Both the position numbers and the translations under genes were made by a program. Below are positions 23,531-38,600 of a stretch of 64,000 bases of DNA, in pieces. Source of the stretch: Stratiolaelaps scimitus (Eukaryota > Arthropoda > Arachnida > Mesostigmata > Laelapidae). A model generated the notes under the pieces. The model was not told the DNA's origin and searched no databases. It worked only from the letters and a program-made list of their open reading frames with translations. Location of the stretch: positions 6,448,001-6,512,000 of the forward strand of contig JABWDB010000008.1 of the NCBI GenBank assembly GCA_019614645.1. The letters are read 5' to 3'. How positions within the stretch are numbered: the first letter of the stretch is position 1; each line of letters begins with the position of its first letter.

Positions 23531-26500
23531 TCTTAGGACTCCCGACGAAGCCAAAGGGTCCATTATCTGATCACGCAAGCCACTTGTGCTGTAGCGGCGG
23601 AGGTGGAGGCCACTCGGCCCAGTGGTCCAAAATGCAGGTCTAGCCCCTATTCTAATAGATGCAAGTAACGCAAAGCGACGTTCGTTCACTCTTGTCAGCC
23701 GGTGTCCGCCACGGCCACTGTCGATACACAGCCATCGATATCAGCACTGGCCAGACTCACGCGTCAGACAAGAACCACACAGCGGGAGGCCGAGAGAGCG
23801 GTACAATAATAACAGCGATAGTCATAATAACAATAATACCCTATGACAGGTATAATCGCGATGGCTATATCACACCTAGATATTGTTAAGTGGCTATCGA
23901 GTCCTGTTGCAAGGACACAGATCGTCTATTTCGACTCCACTTCATATATTATTGTGACATCGAGCGGACTCGGATGCCACTTGGCTGTGATGTTTCGACT
24001 TGCTAACCAACGATCAGTAACGGCGACGGGTCATGCGCCGACTGGAGAAATCGGCGCTAACGACAACGTTACATCCAGGGTGAACTTCTCAAATGTATAT
24101 GTTGACGCGTCACGTATTGTGTATTTGTGCGTGAGTGTGTGTATACGTGTGTAATCTCAGGGTTAAATGGTCAGATTTCGTATCAGGTATATTCCTCTGT
24201 GTCATTCTACAGCACGCACACGCTTGCCGAAGAAGAAGGTCATCATGATAGTTAATTCACACTTGCGGGTACCTATCTGATCTTCCGACATTTCGATGTG
24301 TGCTTGAGCACTGATGGTGAGTATATTAAGATGCTGATCTACATCATCAAGAGGGCAGTGACAGTTCGCATTCATAGCAGTTATCGGAATATCCCCTCTT
24401 ACCTGTCAACGAGCCTCTCGTATACGACGATAAACTGAAATTGACACTCTGCAGCTGTGCGTCAGAGTGCCTGTGCGTGGTTGAGTCGAGTCTCCTAATT
24501 CAAGAACATGAGGTTCGTCCGATCATCTGTGACATAAAATGTTGTGGTTCCCGCACCCTAACGATATCGTGACTTAAGATATCATGCCATCTCACGCCTA
24601 ACGACGCTCGAGTACTAGATATGTGCTTGAGTGCCATCAGCTGACCCAGTAACTTGACCCAGTGGGGACGGATATGGGGATTACACCAATCATTCAACAC
24701 TGATCGTCGTTGCTTTCGGCGTTTAACTGATCCCTTCGAATAGGCCAATATACTTTCGGGTTGACCTCTGATCACCGCCAGCTCGGTAACGTACGTAACT
24801 GTGCAAAGAATATACTATACGCCCTTACCAGCGTTTTCATTGATCTAAAAGGCTCTCGTCTGCATCGGGTCAAGGTTTTCCGCGCGGTTGGTAGGCGCTT
24901 CGCCCTTCGTGGTAGTCAACATTCGCCGCCGCTGCTGCCGCCGCCGCCGCAGCAGCATCATCTCCACCTCGCCTCAGCTACTTAGCAGAGGAAGAGAGGG
25001 AGAGAGTGCAGCAGAAAAAGGGAGGACTTCCTCACAGTCGTGGATCGGCTCTCTGTCGATAATCCGACGGAATTGCGGGCCATAAATAGGAAATAGCGGA
25101 GGCGGCGCAGGCTCGCATCATCACTTTGTCCGGAAGTGTTGGACGCGATATATTTCTGTAGCTCGACTCCGTGCATCCTGGGTAGTATAACAGCGGTCGC
25201 AGTGGTCCGCAGCGTCAGTAGTAAACGTCTTATGGTCCACAGGTACTATACGCCAAAGTAGAGTTGGTATGACAGAGCGATGCAGCATAAGCGACCAAAC
25301 ATTACAGCGAAAAGAGGTTGTACCCTAGCGTAGTATGATACTAACTTGAGCAAGCAGCTGCATTAGGCTTTGAACGATGATCTACTTCTTGTTCATGACA
25401 TAGTATCGAGACGATACTGTTTAGACAAAATAAAATCAAGAAATAACAAGAATAAACTGTTATTTAAAAAACGTAGGCTCATAGGCCATGCCCGTCTTGA
25501 AGAAACGAATATTTACGTGATTCAACAAATTTGTGTAAGACTTACAAGGAACGCCTAAAGAGTGGCCGGCATCGACGTAGGTTGTGAGAACTATGAGCTC
25601 TGTCGGGTCAAGGATTCTTTCATAGCCAAAGGCAATGTATGTATAATACTCTGGCACTACGAGATAAGTTAATAGTTGCAACCTCACTTATTAACTTATT
25701 CCAATATAAGCATTTACTAAAAAAATTAGAAGATTAAATCCGGCTTCTCGTAGCTTGCGCTCAGTAATTACTCATCATCTAAAGGTTCAATCTTCTCCAC
25801 ACTCTACAAAAGAGACGGTTTTTCTAATTTAACCACGTGCGGCCTCGTCCCAAATAAATTATAACAAACGTACACAAAGATGTCTTTTCCGTTTCAACAA
25901 ACGCAAGAGCATGTCCTCAAAATCAAACACATCGCCTTGTGTGTCTGATAGGTGTGTTGTCAACGGGATGACATGGGTCAGCGGCCACGATAACACCGCC
26001 GACACTACGGTACCATCGAGTCACTGAGTTGCACTTCACCAGACGTCATTCTATTTTTGTTCTCTTATCTGTGCCGGATGCCTCTCCAAATCAGATTAGA
26101 CGTCAGAGGATGAAGGCCGAACGGATCTCCCCGTTAGCAAGCCACGAGCCTAGACTCGGGAAGAAGCCGAGAGGGCAATAGAATGTGTGTATGTGCGTTT
26201 GAGAAAACGCTCTGTACTGGTCAGTGAATTGGGCAGCTTGTGCGCTAGGCAACCAAGCGACCAATAGACGATGCTGGGAGAGGCGTAGACAAAGCACAAA
26301 GCTTTAACTTAATATAATAGACAGACACAAAGGCAATTCTTCTTACTTTAACTCTCAACGAACGGCTGCCTCCTCTATTGGCAGTAGTTGGTGAAGGATT
26401 CGGGCCACCGCTGCTACGCTCTACAGCTACTGGAAACTGACCTCCTCCTCAAGTTCTCAAAGCACGCCCCTCCCTGCGTGCGTTTAGTTTTCCTTTGGCT

Positions 26501-26580
26501 GTGACGCCGACGGCCGCCCCTTCGGTCAACTCTCCCATTTAGGCTGGAATACGCACGGGAAAGTTGCCGCCAACAACAGA

Positions 26581-26613
26581 AGCAGCAGCAACAACAACAA
26601 CAACAACAACAAC
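26581..26613. repeat. (AGC)n(AAC)n trinucleotide repeat
   Basis: Three AGC units followed by about eight AAC units. Confidence 0.95.
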
Positions 26614-27789
26614 ATATACTATATAATGCTTGTCCGGCAGTCGCCGCCTGGCTGGGCGTGTGGCAAGTGGCGTCTCTCCGCTTTTGCTACTAGATATCTC
26701 CGTTTGTCAACTATCAACCATTCAACGTCAGCGTTGGGCATTTCGTATCGTACGGGCTCCATTCGCGCCTTCCCGCTTCCAGGTGCAGGCTAGATGTAGG
26801 CATTGTAAGAGAAGAAATAAAGAGGATGCACCGCTATAGAGAAGTCAACTATTCGCTTTCTCTCTCGCTCTCTCCCGCCCCTGCTGCCACTAACCCAGTT
26901 ACCTTCGCTTGCCTGTCTAGTTACCGCCTGTAGACATGCTGAAGTACATGCTAAAGATAGTTTGCCCGCACGTGTACGGCATGTACGCTCCGGCGGCATG
27001 CAGTTCTACGTACAATGCTGTGCGGCCCTTTGTTGGATTGATATATAAAAGGAAATTAGCTCGGACAGGCTGTGAATGGACGTCGATCTACCCTCTGTCT
27101 TGCTGTTTCATTTCGCATATGTAGTGCTGGCTGCCTCCCATGCAATTTCTGTCGATGTGTAGGTTACCATACAACGTTGACAGTGTACACCAACAATAGT
27201 GCCGTCCAACTAAGAAGTCACTGGAAAGCTAGCAACACAATTGCATCAATCTTGTTCGCTTATCTTTCTCCTACCATCTACGTTTCGCAAGGAACCTCCG
27301 ACACGTTGGCGCGCGTTGGAGACGTGATACCAATACGCGCCCGGCATGCTATTTCCCCTTGGCGACAACCATTTTACTGAACTCTGCGAGTATTTCGACG
27401 GGTAACCGCTGGCTAGTCTTCCTTTACGTACGTCGAGTCGGTGTTATGTACTGTTGCACTCAGGGGTCCTCTTCCGCACAAGCTCCGAAATGTTAAAGCC
27501 TTGTGTGAAACACAAGGCACACACTTGCTCAGTAGCTGTAATAAATACTCGAGTCAAAAACCAGTCTAAGTGCTGGACCCAGACATGTGTGGCAATACTC
27601 GTCAATAGCCCGCGCACCGTACTGAATCGCCCTAACAAGGGGTCCAGACACTATGCCTTTCTACTTCACAACACTGTCCACCTCAATGCATAATAACATT
27701 TCGCTTTTCCAGCAGAGTGTTTGTGCGAGTCGTTCGAAGTCGCCATTGATGTCATGGCAGCCCTATCCGCTTCCAGATCGCCCGCTATA

Positions 27790-28560
27790 GCAGAACCAGG
27801 GGGTGAGCAGAGCTTTAAGCGCAAATGAGTGGCAGCATTCGCACGCTCATACGTATTCTCTCTATCTCTCTCCCTCTCTCCATTCTCCGGCGTTCGCATC
27901 CATTCCTGGTACACATGAAGGACAGCCAAGGGTCGGAAAACGCTGGCATTGGAATCGGAGAAAAAAAGTCGACAGCAGCAGCAGCAACCAAATCGACATC
28001 GAGGCCTCCGTTCCCCTTTCGTCAATTGACATCCCTTCGCCCTTGTCAATTCCCTTATTCCCGCTTCCCTTTCTATGCGACACACCTCATCCGAAAATCG
28101 CCGAGGCCCTCCCTTCCGCGCTCCCTCGCTCGCCCGTTGTCGTCGTCGACGTCTCGTCCGCTTTTGGCTGCTGCGCGGGTGCAAATTGCTTCAATTTCGC
28201 CTTCCAGTCCAAATCGGACGGCTTCCTCTAATTTCCTTGAGCGCTCTTTCTCTCTATCATTCTCTCGCCCTGTCGCGATGTTCTACGCGGTCTGACAGGT
28301 GGTGGAGTGCGGAGAGTGTCGGAGGTCTCGGGTTGGGCTGTGCGCACTTGCCCCTTTGCAGAGAGTTCCCCTGCCGGTGCAGTGGTGTTGATGTCGCAAC
28401 ATCGGGCTCTGTCTGATACCGACGGAGACTGGGAGCATGCGCTGGCAAAAGCAACGTTGGCCCGCAGTGTTGGGTTTTCTGAGGTCGTCGCTCTGCCGAA
28501 GTCCGTGCACTCGCTCTTGTTACTTCCTCTCTTTTACTTGGAGGAGACGGCGAAGACGGT
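27790..28560. other. GC-richer island, no recognised gene
   Basis: Overlapping frames of up to about 170 codons on both strands, dominated by Ser/Pro/Arg. A pyrimidine-rich + strand segment (27850-28150) is the main feature. Confidence 0.4.
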
Positions 28561-28713
28561 TTGCAGCGAGAGGGCCCAATGTCATTGAGCTCCTGTGGAC
28601 AAACCAAGCATAGGAAACAGTCAGCCAGGCTCGATGTCTGGAACTCAGAAGCTGAAAGCACTAGCCAGCAGAATATTCTCCATCTGCCACTTCAACGTAA
28701 AGATCCGTTTCGT

Positions 28714-28729
28714 CTGCTGCTGCTGCTGC
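28714..28729. repeat. (CTG)n trinucleotide repeat
   Basis: Five CTG units running into cggcgg. Confidence 0.9.
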
Positions 28730-29334
28730 GGCGGCTGCTTGAAAACTGCAGGTTGAAAACTTTGCAATTATTTCACAGCTTGGCAACTTGAACGGGAGGG
28801 CGACCCCACGCACAGCACACGTACATTTCCTACGCAAGAAATGCAGCTGTTGCTCGTGGTTGGGTTGGGGTATGGTGGATGGGGCCGTTGAAAAGGACGG
28901 AACGAAATTGACGTATCGCCGATCGAGGATGCTGCTGTTACTGGAATAATGTTGGGTGGCGCTTATATGCTACCAACTGCACCTGCGCCTAACTAGGCGG
29001 CTCAAGTTCAATCGACGAATGGACGATCCAACACAGGTACTCAATAGACCATTAATTTCACCCTTGACATCAGAGAGTTGAATTGATTTCGGTTGCCGCA
29101 GCATCAGCGAAATTGGCGGCCAAACTGAGGCGCTTGTGAGGCGGCTGCTGGACATCGTCTCTTTGAACCTTTGAATAGAGCCATTCACAATAACTACAGG
29201 TGAGCACACAACCTCAATGGCAGTAGAACTCGGCATATACACGGGTGATACACAAGCATGTATCGCCCGTGGATCTATACATGTAAACAGCTCGATGTGT
29301 TGCAACTAACCGTAATCGTATGAGACTAATCACT

Positions 29335-29350
29335 TGTTGTTGTTGTTGTT
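29335..29350. repeat. (TTG)n trinucleotide repeat
   Basis: Five TTG units. Confidence 0.9.
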
Positions 29351-32300
29351 ATTTCGACAGTACTTGAGGCCAAAAGCGTTCGTATTCCAGTCATAACATG
29401 CTTATGCGCCTTAGTCTATTGTACGCTGCAAACGCTAAGCCATCTCTTCGTTAAGCTGATTGCTCCATGTCCTAGAGCAGGCCCAGAGATACCAACAAAA
29501 TGAGTTTCGTTATGTCATATGCTTAGCATAAGAAGGTGTATATGTGTGCGTGTGGTAACCTTGATGAAATCCTTGGTAGAGCTACGTGAATAAAATGCTT
29601 AAGGCCTATGTCTCTCGTGCGTATAGTCTTATAGTAGGAGCAGGAAGGCTAACAGAGGTGAAGCAGGTGGACCTTCAGCGGCGTCTGCCACATAAACAAT
29701 ATCCAAACGCCGACAGCGTCTGGGTGGTCAGCACTGCAAACGATGGCGCGGCCGTTTAAACAAGTGCGAGAGCTGTGCCGGATAGCTAACATCTCGGCAC
29801 ATATCAGACAACAACGGCAGGCAAAGCACAACTAGCGAGTGACGCTGTGGATCAAAGATGGTCACGCCGCAGGGCTGTGAATGGATCAGCTTCGGATTTC
29901 TCTCTGGGCAAATATTAATCACGATATTACTACTACCATCACAAGTGCCGCTACTATACGAGCTACTACTGCTCTGCGTGTGTTCCATTTTGTATTATAG
30001 GTACAAAGGCAGTCGCGAGTGTGTATTTGAGCGTAGGTCAGCGCCGGCAGCATCTTTATGGCCCATAAAGGAATAGACGAGGTGGTAAGAAGTTAGTAGT
30101 GACGATTTCCCTCCGGAGCAGTTCAAATCATCAGAGCTCAAGCAGGTCAGGCAACGGAAGGCAGCCAGAAAGAATAGCAGTGTTAGACAGCGATCATGTG
30201 TAACTATGAGAGAGAGACGATCCCCCCCCGAAGAACTAACGACATACGTAAGCGGTTTCGCGCATCAAGAAGGACGGCCAAAAATATTGGGATACTGGGT
30301 GAAGAAAGAGTACACGATACGCGCACTCCTTCTACCCGAACCAACATAGTGTACATTGCGATGAAATTCATACGCGATAAGGCACACGCTGTAGAGGGCA
30401 ACAACGGTGACATGTCGCTCTGTATCCGATGAAAGGGGTTGCTGCTATTTCGGCTATACTCTTTTGTGTGTCCCTTCCCGCCTTCCTCACCCCTGAGTCC
30501 GGCATAAGCCTAACGTGCTGACTATTGCAAGCCGAGGCTTCGTGTTATTCACAGGATGTTTGAGTGCCCGTGGGGTTATATCATGTTGTAAATAGTGTGA
30601 TAGTACACAAGGAAAGGCCAAACGCTATTCTGGATTACCGCCTTCCTCATTGGATTTGTACCGAGGGATGACGAGCGACTGAGGGGAAGCTACAACGAAT
30701 AACGAGTTCGTTCCACAACTAATTGGGTCGGACGACTATTAATGACAACAAATGAGCAGCCAAACCTGGATTCGTCGCGCATATGCATTAAAGCAGGACG
30801 CCTAACCACGTCGACTAGTGTACACATGTCATATACATCGTGATATGGCAATCATGAACGTACGAATGAGCGTAGTTTATGTGAAAGTCAAACACAGCCT
30901 CGATGGTAGTGAACGACCCGCAGCGCCCCTTCCGGTGGGAGAGGCAAACCTCACCAGGGATCTTCATATAAGGGCACAGTCTGCCTTCTGTGTACAAATG
31001 TACCTATCAGCCCGCTATTTACGCGTGCGCTTGTATAACAGTAAATCCATACTCAGTTCAGATTAGGGCTCCGTCTTTCTCTCTCTCTGTCTGTCTTTAG
31101 CGATAGAGTGTAATATGCGTCGCAGAATCACATTGGGAAAGATGTTGTTCTCGTCGCAATTCCGTCAACTGGCAGGTATTGACAGACGATGAAGCTCTGA
31201 AGAGGAAAGGAGAGAGAGATTGCGCATTAGTGTAGGCCCACTTAAAGCGAATCGACAAACTCCTCGGATGTGTGACCATTATGTGCTACTGGGTCATGTG
31301 TATCGTTACGCAACAGTACCAAGAGGATATGAACACTCGAATAAGACAGGTATATATATACTGGCTCGCTGTTCGTCTTCGTTGGCAGCCCACTTCTTCA
31401 ATATAATACCAGTTTAGGACTGAGCCACTCTTCGAATGCTCTGCCTCTGATCTTGTTTGCAATACGATACTCTGCGCAATAAAAGAGACGCAGAAACGCT
31501 GTAATGCCCCTGTTGCTGCGACCGTCGAGTCCTGGATGAATACAACTGGGAGAGGCGAGGGGACCTTGAGCATGGTGACGACAGTTGTACCCTAAAGCTT
31601 AGATACGTTGATGCGAAATTATCCTGAAGTGTCTCTGCCTCGACCTGCTTCGGCGGGATTCGCATCCTCTGAGATGCCAGCTCGGTGTGACTATAGGACA
31701 CTGAAAAGCTGAACTGAAATAGGTTTGGTATTCACCTATATAGCAAAAATTGTGAATATATAGAATATATTTGTATATCACGAGTGAGTATAGTTGTCTG
31801 TAACCACAAACAATGACGAATTATAAGCGTTTCACTGCCTTCCATTCAAGTGGACTTTTGTCTTGATGCATGGATTGTCCATTCATTAACCCATTGTGAC
31901 ACGCGTGCATTGTCCATTGCTGCACACACACACACAAATGACAGAAGCTGTCTAAAGCATTTACCTTCGCTGTAGTCGTCGCCCATAGTAACCACTATAC
32001 GTCTAGCCAGTTACGCAATGGATATTTGTAATCCTTTGTTAATTGGTAAGCTTAACTTCTGTCCGCCGCGATGTGGGCTTGTGCAAGCTGGAGTCCCACT
32101 CTTTTTTCTAAGCTGGCCTGCATATTGAGTGTGAAAAGGCTAATATCTTATTAAATGGGCTATGCCATAGCAGCATTAGTCAATCAAGCTTCGGTTCAGC
32201 TATCTCTCCCACAACAGCTACTACTCACAAACTCAAATTGTCATCGTCTAATTCATCATCATTCGCACTATCGTCATTGACATCGCATAATAATGATGAT

Positions 32301-34380
32301 AATAATAGTTCAGCAGTGTGAGCATCTGTGCGTCACCAAATGCCAGCCGGCTCAAGTCTGCCTGCACCACAGGAAAACCTGAGATCTTCATTGATGTGGC
32401 AAAATCGGGATGGTGCTTTATCATTTGTGCAATGGAGCATCCGATATCTGCAGACTAATATGCGGAATGATTAATTCCTGCGAGATTAAACTCACTGTCC
32501 CGCTCACCTGCATCCGGAGTTTGAACTTCGCTCTGCGAAAAATGTAGATATGGCTAGATTCAGGCTGGCCTGCGAGCCTGACAGGATTTAAACTGGCTTT
32601 CTATTGAAGCAGCCAAGCTGTACTAGGTCGTGCCGTGCCGTCCCCATACCGCACGTAATCCCAGCGAAAGACTCAATTGTCCCCAATACCCATTGGTGTG
32701 CGGGTGAAAACCAATAGCCAAACTGGTCGGTTCGTCATTAGTTAGGCTGTGTTCTCCGACCTGGGCCATCTATGCAGTATTCTGGGGTTGAAAATACAAA
32801 ATATATGTGTAGAGATGAGTATAACTTGACATATACAGATACAGCTTCGTGGTTGGAGCAGAGAGTACGTCCGACCGTTTGTATTTCTTTGGCAAAAACA
32901 AGCTCAGGATACGAGTCATCCGGTCAGTCGGTGATGTGCACATGGATCCGTGGTAGACGCATACGTCTAGTAGAATACCAGTAGTCAATACGGCTACAGT
33001 TGGGCCGTTTTGCTATGTGAACGCAGTTGAAGACCTGCGGAAGACGGCTGACTAACGTTGGCCGGAAAGAGATTGTCAAGGATTAGCTCCATGTTAGTCT
33101 ACTGCTCGCATACAGATAAGCTGATCGTCCGCCAAGTCAACAGCAGCGATCCTAGCACTATGCCGGGATCACGGGACACGTGGGGTAGAACGCCGCTCAC
33201 GGACGTTCCCCGGCCCCCAAGTAAGAGTATACATGCTGTCGGTTTCCCGTTCAAAATCGACAGTTTTCTTAGCCAGCCGTTGTTTTAACGAACGTACAGC
33301 CTTTATTGGTTTAATACGTCGAGAGGCGGATGAACGGCATTCGATTTTGCCAATCTTACCCTCCCCATAAAAATGGGCGGGTCGAAGCAAAACAGCTTGA
33401 TGGGAGTGTTCGCCTCAAGGAACAGGCCAGGCTGAGCGATAACCGCGTTAGTTACTCACTACTGGGCTGGGCCTTCATGAGTAAAGATGTTCTCACATCA
33501 TCCACTCCACTCGGTCACTGCGGACCCACTCGCCAAGATGTGATCTCACCGTTTCCTCGTCATTTGCTGGGTAGTCAAACTAATTTTTAAATTGCTCTCC
33601 GCGTCTAAGGGGAGGGTCTTAACTGCTAGGCCTCTAAGCCGAGACTTGTTCACGCGATGTCCATCGATAGAATTGTTGATAGTCCCAGGTATAATACACC
33701 GACAGCTGAAGAACTTAGTTAAAACCAAGATATAGTACTTGACGTTGGACTTAAGGGTGAGATGATGAACGTCAGTGTGTAAGAAAGCCTCTGCACGCTC
33801 ACGACTCTAGGGGTTGTGGCGGGGCCGTAGAACTTTCGCGCTACATCCTGCTGCTTAAGGCGAAAAGCAGGAACGCGTAGTATATACTCATGCTCTGAGA
33901 TATTTCAGGGAGTATATCTGGGGATTGGGAACACTACCGCGAAGGCAGAGGGAGAAAAGATGAACATGACAGATCATCTGACGCCGCAGAGGTTGAGAAC
34001 CGAACCTCTGTCCAAGCCGGACCACTAGACACTACGTAGACAAGGTGAAGTGGTCAAAAACAAGCTCACAGCCCACGCCTACTTACCGATGAGTTGTGCG
34101 CGCTCGGTGAACGAAGCCAGATACAGCCGCCGGCTGGCTGATAGTCACGCGAAAAACGGCTCCAAACTTAAGACTCATCCCTGCTGATACTCTGGATTGA
34201 GAGACCCAAACGAGAATGACTGAGTGGATAGACGACAGCCGGCGCGTTTTGCTCGAAGAAGGTCGATGGTCTTGCATCGACTAATAGAACGGAAAGATCA
34301 AGTACATGTCGAATTTGTACGAATTTCGTGGTAACGATATCGCGCCGGTTCCTTATAGAAGTCATATCATTCATCATCAC

Positions 34381-34423
34381 CATATATATATATATACATA
34401 TATATATATATTTGTATATATAT
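34381..34423. repeat. Interrupted (TA)n microsatellite
   Basis: Three TA-rich runs separated by single-base changes. Confidence 0.95.
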
Positions 34424-35581
34424 CGCCTATACTCAAATATTATACAAGTGTGTGATTGCAAAACGCTTTGGCTGCAATTCAACGCCTATCTCTCCATTGT
34501 GGCGTACCCGAGTTCTCGGCATGTTGCTTCGGTTTACCCTCGACACGACGAGGTGGTTGGCCGATAAGGACTCAGTAACGATGATACCGCCAAAGAAGTA
34601 CGTAACAATAGCCTTTGTTTAATGGCTTCAGTTGGGAGTCCACATACGCCAGAATCACAATCGGCCTCTATGTAGATCATAAGAGAAACCTAACGACAAA
34701 AGATTTGCCACCATTGACCTAGAAACGCGTCGTTCATGCTGAATCTCATCACGTGCCTAGGTGCTATACGGCGTCTGACAGCAGCCTTAGATATAAGTAG
34801 GAAGACAACGTGAGCAGGTTGGCTGACCAATCAACTTGACACGAGAGTACATGATGAAATAAGGACTAACATTATTTGACCTCTCCTACGGTCCCATAGA
34901 CAAAAGTACTGTTAGTTAACCCAGTGCTAATTGGAACTCTATATATTTTCTGTGCAAAATTTATAGTGCCCCCACTCAGCGTCAACTAACTGAGCAATCC
35001 CGTTGGGTACACAAGTCCGTGTGCTTGAACTATCCCTATCATAGACTCAACCGTAATAATATCGAGTATTAAGTGATCGATGTGAAAATGACGACTTTAT
35101 GTGTATTAAAACTTTAAGCTGGTCTATATAAACGTCTGTATAGATATCACGGTCGGTTATTAATTAATAGCTCCGGGAAGTTGTGGGCTCTATGGTGGAA
35201 AAGTGTTGCAATGGCCACCACTCTGAGAAACTCGGAACAAATTATTGAGTGAAGTTCACGCAAGCGTTAGCCTTCGGCGTCAACAGAGGGTTAAGCACGT
35301 CGGCCGATTTTCATCATGGGAGACTAGCTCCAGTCCTGGGCTTTGGCCTGGTTGAGGGCGACGAGGTAGAGCGCCTACACTGAGGTGCTTCACTTTCTGT
35401 AATATAGCGAGGCTGCATTAAACGTTCGGTTATTGCGGCTGCGACGGAGTCGACCGGTGGAAAAGTTTTGATTCATATTAGCGCTAAGGTGAAAACCCTC
35501 AATGTCTTTTAACCTGTACTAACAGAATACGCCACTTATGTTTTCAGGTGAGCATCCTGTCTAATTTCTACCATACGACTA

Positions 35582-35583
<2 letters not shown>

Positions 35584-35616
<33 letters not shown>
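35584..35616. repeat. (TA)n microsatellite
   Basis: About sixteen uninterrupted TA units. Confidence 0.95.
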
Positions 35617-35619
<3 letters not shown>

Positions 35620-38600
35620 TCTCCATGCGATCGGAACGAATTCCATAGGATTTACATTGAAGCTAGGTTATCTTGCACGGAAGCACTTCATATGTATGTA
35701 CATAGTATTGTATTTCGCCGGTACAGCTGAACAGAGGGGCGCTAAATAATGCATAACGTTGCAATTGTCAACCCAAGATAGGAGACTTAACGATAATCAA
35801 TGTCCAAACGACCTGCATCTACTGACGAAACGGTTTTGTTTTGCCTATGAGAAATACCGGAAGTGCAGAACGACATTGCGCCACTCAGGCCAATAGTGAG
35901 TGGTCAGGAATTATAAAGCCACGAAAGCCGTTGGAGTTTCCGGCCATCGCGAGTGCTCGAAAATTAGACATTAGGCAATTACTTCGATAATGGATGAGAG
36001 GCCGCTTGGTGAACGTTGGCGTCGTACATTTTCTCGTACAGATGTTATAGTAATAATAGAGCGTTGAGGGGGGCTACGCTGGTTTAATTAATGGTTTGAA
36101 GGTCCCACATTAGCGCTGTTCGTAGATGGACCTCTCAGCACGCATGTGCATCAGGGATTCCAGTGATTTCTCAAACAAAACGAAGTAGTGATAAAGTGTA
36201 ATATATTTTCTAATCTTTGTACTTTTGCTGTTTGGCCAAAAGTAACTCACAACAGATATTTATATGCAGGAATAAAACGCAATGCTCAACTGAATCATGC
36301 CGCTTCCAAACATCACCGTTTACCGGAAATTTACCCCAGGGTGGTTTCGGAAATTTCGGGCCGCATAATGTAATCGTATGTAACAGAATATACCGGATTG
36401 CGTGACGTATGCTCCGCAGATCGCCTTTGGAATCCGATTTTCGCTCATTTGTCTTTGAAGACAACACTCTTTGAATCGACATCTCGGGCATTATCTTACA
36501 TTGTTGCACTATACCTCCTTCGAGCTACATACTCCTTATCACACCGGAAGCGTTTGACTGATCCGCCTGCTGCTACTAGCCAATCGATTGCGCCGCACTC
36601 ATTAGCAATCTGTCGAATTCAGTCGTGGGGTGAGTCAGGGCTCTACCTAGTCGTCGTGCTGCTCATTGGCAGCAATTGGTTTGCCTCGTCTTCGTCGCGC
36701 GCGCCTTCCTGGCCGATTTTCGTTCTCGCTTTGCAACTCTGCCTTCTTTTTGCTTGATTCCATCGGCACCTTCATCTCCCTCGCCCTTCGCGAAGTGTTC
36801 CTTAGTGGTTCAGTTCCTGATCTTTTCGATCTCCAGGGTGGATTCGTTGCACGTTGCAGTGATGGTGGTGTTGGCCGTGATGCTGCTGAAGGAACAGACG
36901 AGGCCGAACGGTGAACGGGTGTGACGGAGCTCAGTGTGTGTCGGGCGACTGCAGAGGCAGTTGAGGCTGTGCGGCTCCGGGTCCGGGTAGCAGCAAGAGC
37001 ATCGGATCTAATTTGATTCCCGTTCTCCCCAAGCAGTTGAAGCAACGCCATCACAGGCAGCAGCGAGATACCCCGTGAGCGCGCGCGATTATACCCCTAC
37101 CTTATTCGATCACGGCGTCGCTCGTCGCTTGGGAGTCGTCTGTCGTTTGTATGGATGTGGTGGGGCTTGCAAGGGCATGTGGGGGATCGCCGCGGCCAAG
37201 TTGAGTATCATGTCTTAGGAAGAGGACGCAGCTTGTGCAGCTCATCGCCGTTAAAAGGGAGCCGCAGCCTCCGAGGCCGAGAACGATAGCAAGAACGGAA
37301 AGCAGAGAGGAACACGCGATACTGACGGGCAGGCAGGCAAGCCGTCTCGCAAGAGAAGTCACCCATTCTCTAACCATCGGACAGCTGATGGCTCAATCCA
37401 ACCAGTTCAGGTTGAATCGTTCATAGCAAGTGTCGTAGTCGAGCACCGCCGCCACTGTTTGCTTCCGCCTCTGCGGCCAATGCTTGATCTAGCCGCTGCG
37501 CTCTTTTGGTTGCGGTCCTCAAGCTGCCCCAGCCCGCTCGACCGTCCGCTGCGCGTACTGAACGGAGACGATGAAGCCCTTTCGATTCGAGTCACGTCGG
37601 GATCTGGTCCGCATCCACTCATGCACACACACACACTCTCATGCAGACACCTACGCGCCTACACCCAGATACAGTTGCAGGCGCATTGGGAAATCTCTCC
37701 ACCTCGCTCGATGCAGAGGCCTAGTATTAACACTAGACTGCGTGAGCTATGAGTGGATTGCTCTTTCACTTGCTCTATGAGAGCTCGGACGAACGTTGCG
37801 CAGTCCTACTACAACTCGCAGCGGTACAGAGTGTGCTTGTTCTCATCGTCGTTGTAAGGAACTGAGCAATGGTGTGTGCACCACCGATGGGGAGCTTTCT
37901 CCTCCAGATCGCTCTGTCCGCTCTCCCTTCTTGTCTCCGAGAACCACTTACTTGTAGTGGGCCGGAGCAAGCTAGGAAAGCGCACTCTCGGCGTGGACTC
38001 TCGGATCTTCTCCCGGACGACGCCGACGGCCTCGTCATTGGTACCACCGCCACCGATCTAGTTCTCTCTCTCTATCTCTCCCAATTGCATTCTATCACTT
38101 TCTTGTTCTTCTTTTTCGGTTTCTTCGTTCGTTCTTACTCCCTTGTTCACATCGGCCAGCGGGCTTTTCGCGTACCCTGGGTGGCAACTTTGACGATTGC
38201 TATCCCGCTGCCTCGGACCCCAACTCGGCCAGCACTCTCGGAACTCCGAAGCGCGTCTCTCTTCCCTGGAGTACTCTCCGTGCGCTGGAGAATCGCCTCC
38301 GCTCCTCTTTCCCAGACCAGAGAAAGTGAATGGCTTTGGGGTGAGCTCGAGATTAACATTTAACTTAGCTGATTGCAGCCTAATGCACCTTGTTCAAAGT
38401 TGCATTCGCGCCACTACTCCTGTTTGCCCGTCCGCCCAGCCGCGCCACAGCTGTACGCCTCGAGTGAGGCACGCTTACCGGGCACAACGAACTGGTCGGT
38501 GCACGATGGCAATGGTAGACGATACCGATAGCACCGGACCATTTCGCGTTGTGCACGCCGCACACCACCGTTCGGGCACACTCGTCCGCTAGTCTCGGTG

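Larger units (their letters stand above)
22570..27700. other. No gene seen; mixed to AT-rich
   Basis: Apart from the trinucleotide repeats and the G-rich segment at 23513, nothing is recognised. If the 22331 frame is real, this is intron. Confidence 0.5.
28800..36530. other. Long AT-leaning desert
   Basis: No frame longer than about 110 codons, no RNA gene, and only (TTG)n and (TA)n tracts. A weak tRNA-like segment on the minus strand near 33980-34040 is discussed under rejected items. Confidence 0.6.

Noticed and set aside
27666..28184. 172-codon frame on the minus strand
   Set aside because: Arg/Glu-rich content comes from purine/pyrimidine bias of the segment; no domain.
33980..34040. 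Second tRNA-like segment on the minus strand (tctagtggtcc and ggttcggttct)
   Set aside because: The A-box-like and B-box-like parts are only about 15 bases apart, too close for a tRNA, and the B box is degraded. It may be a decayed fragment but cannot be supported.
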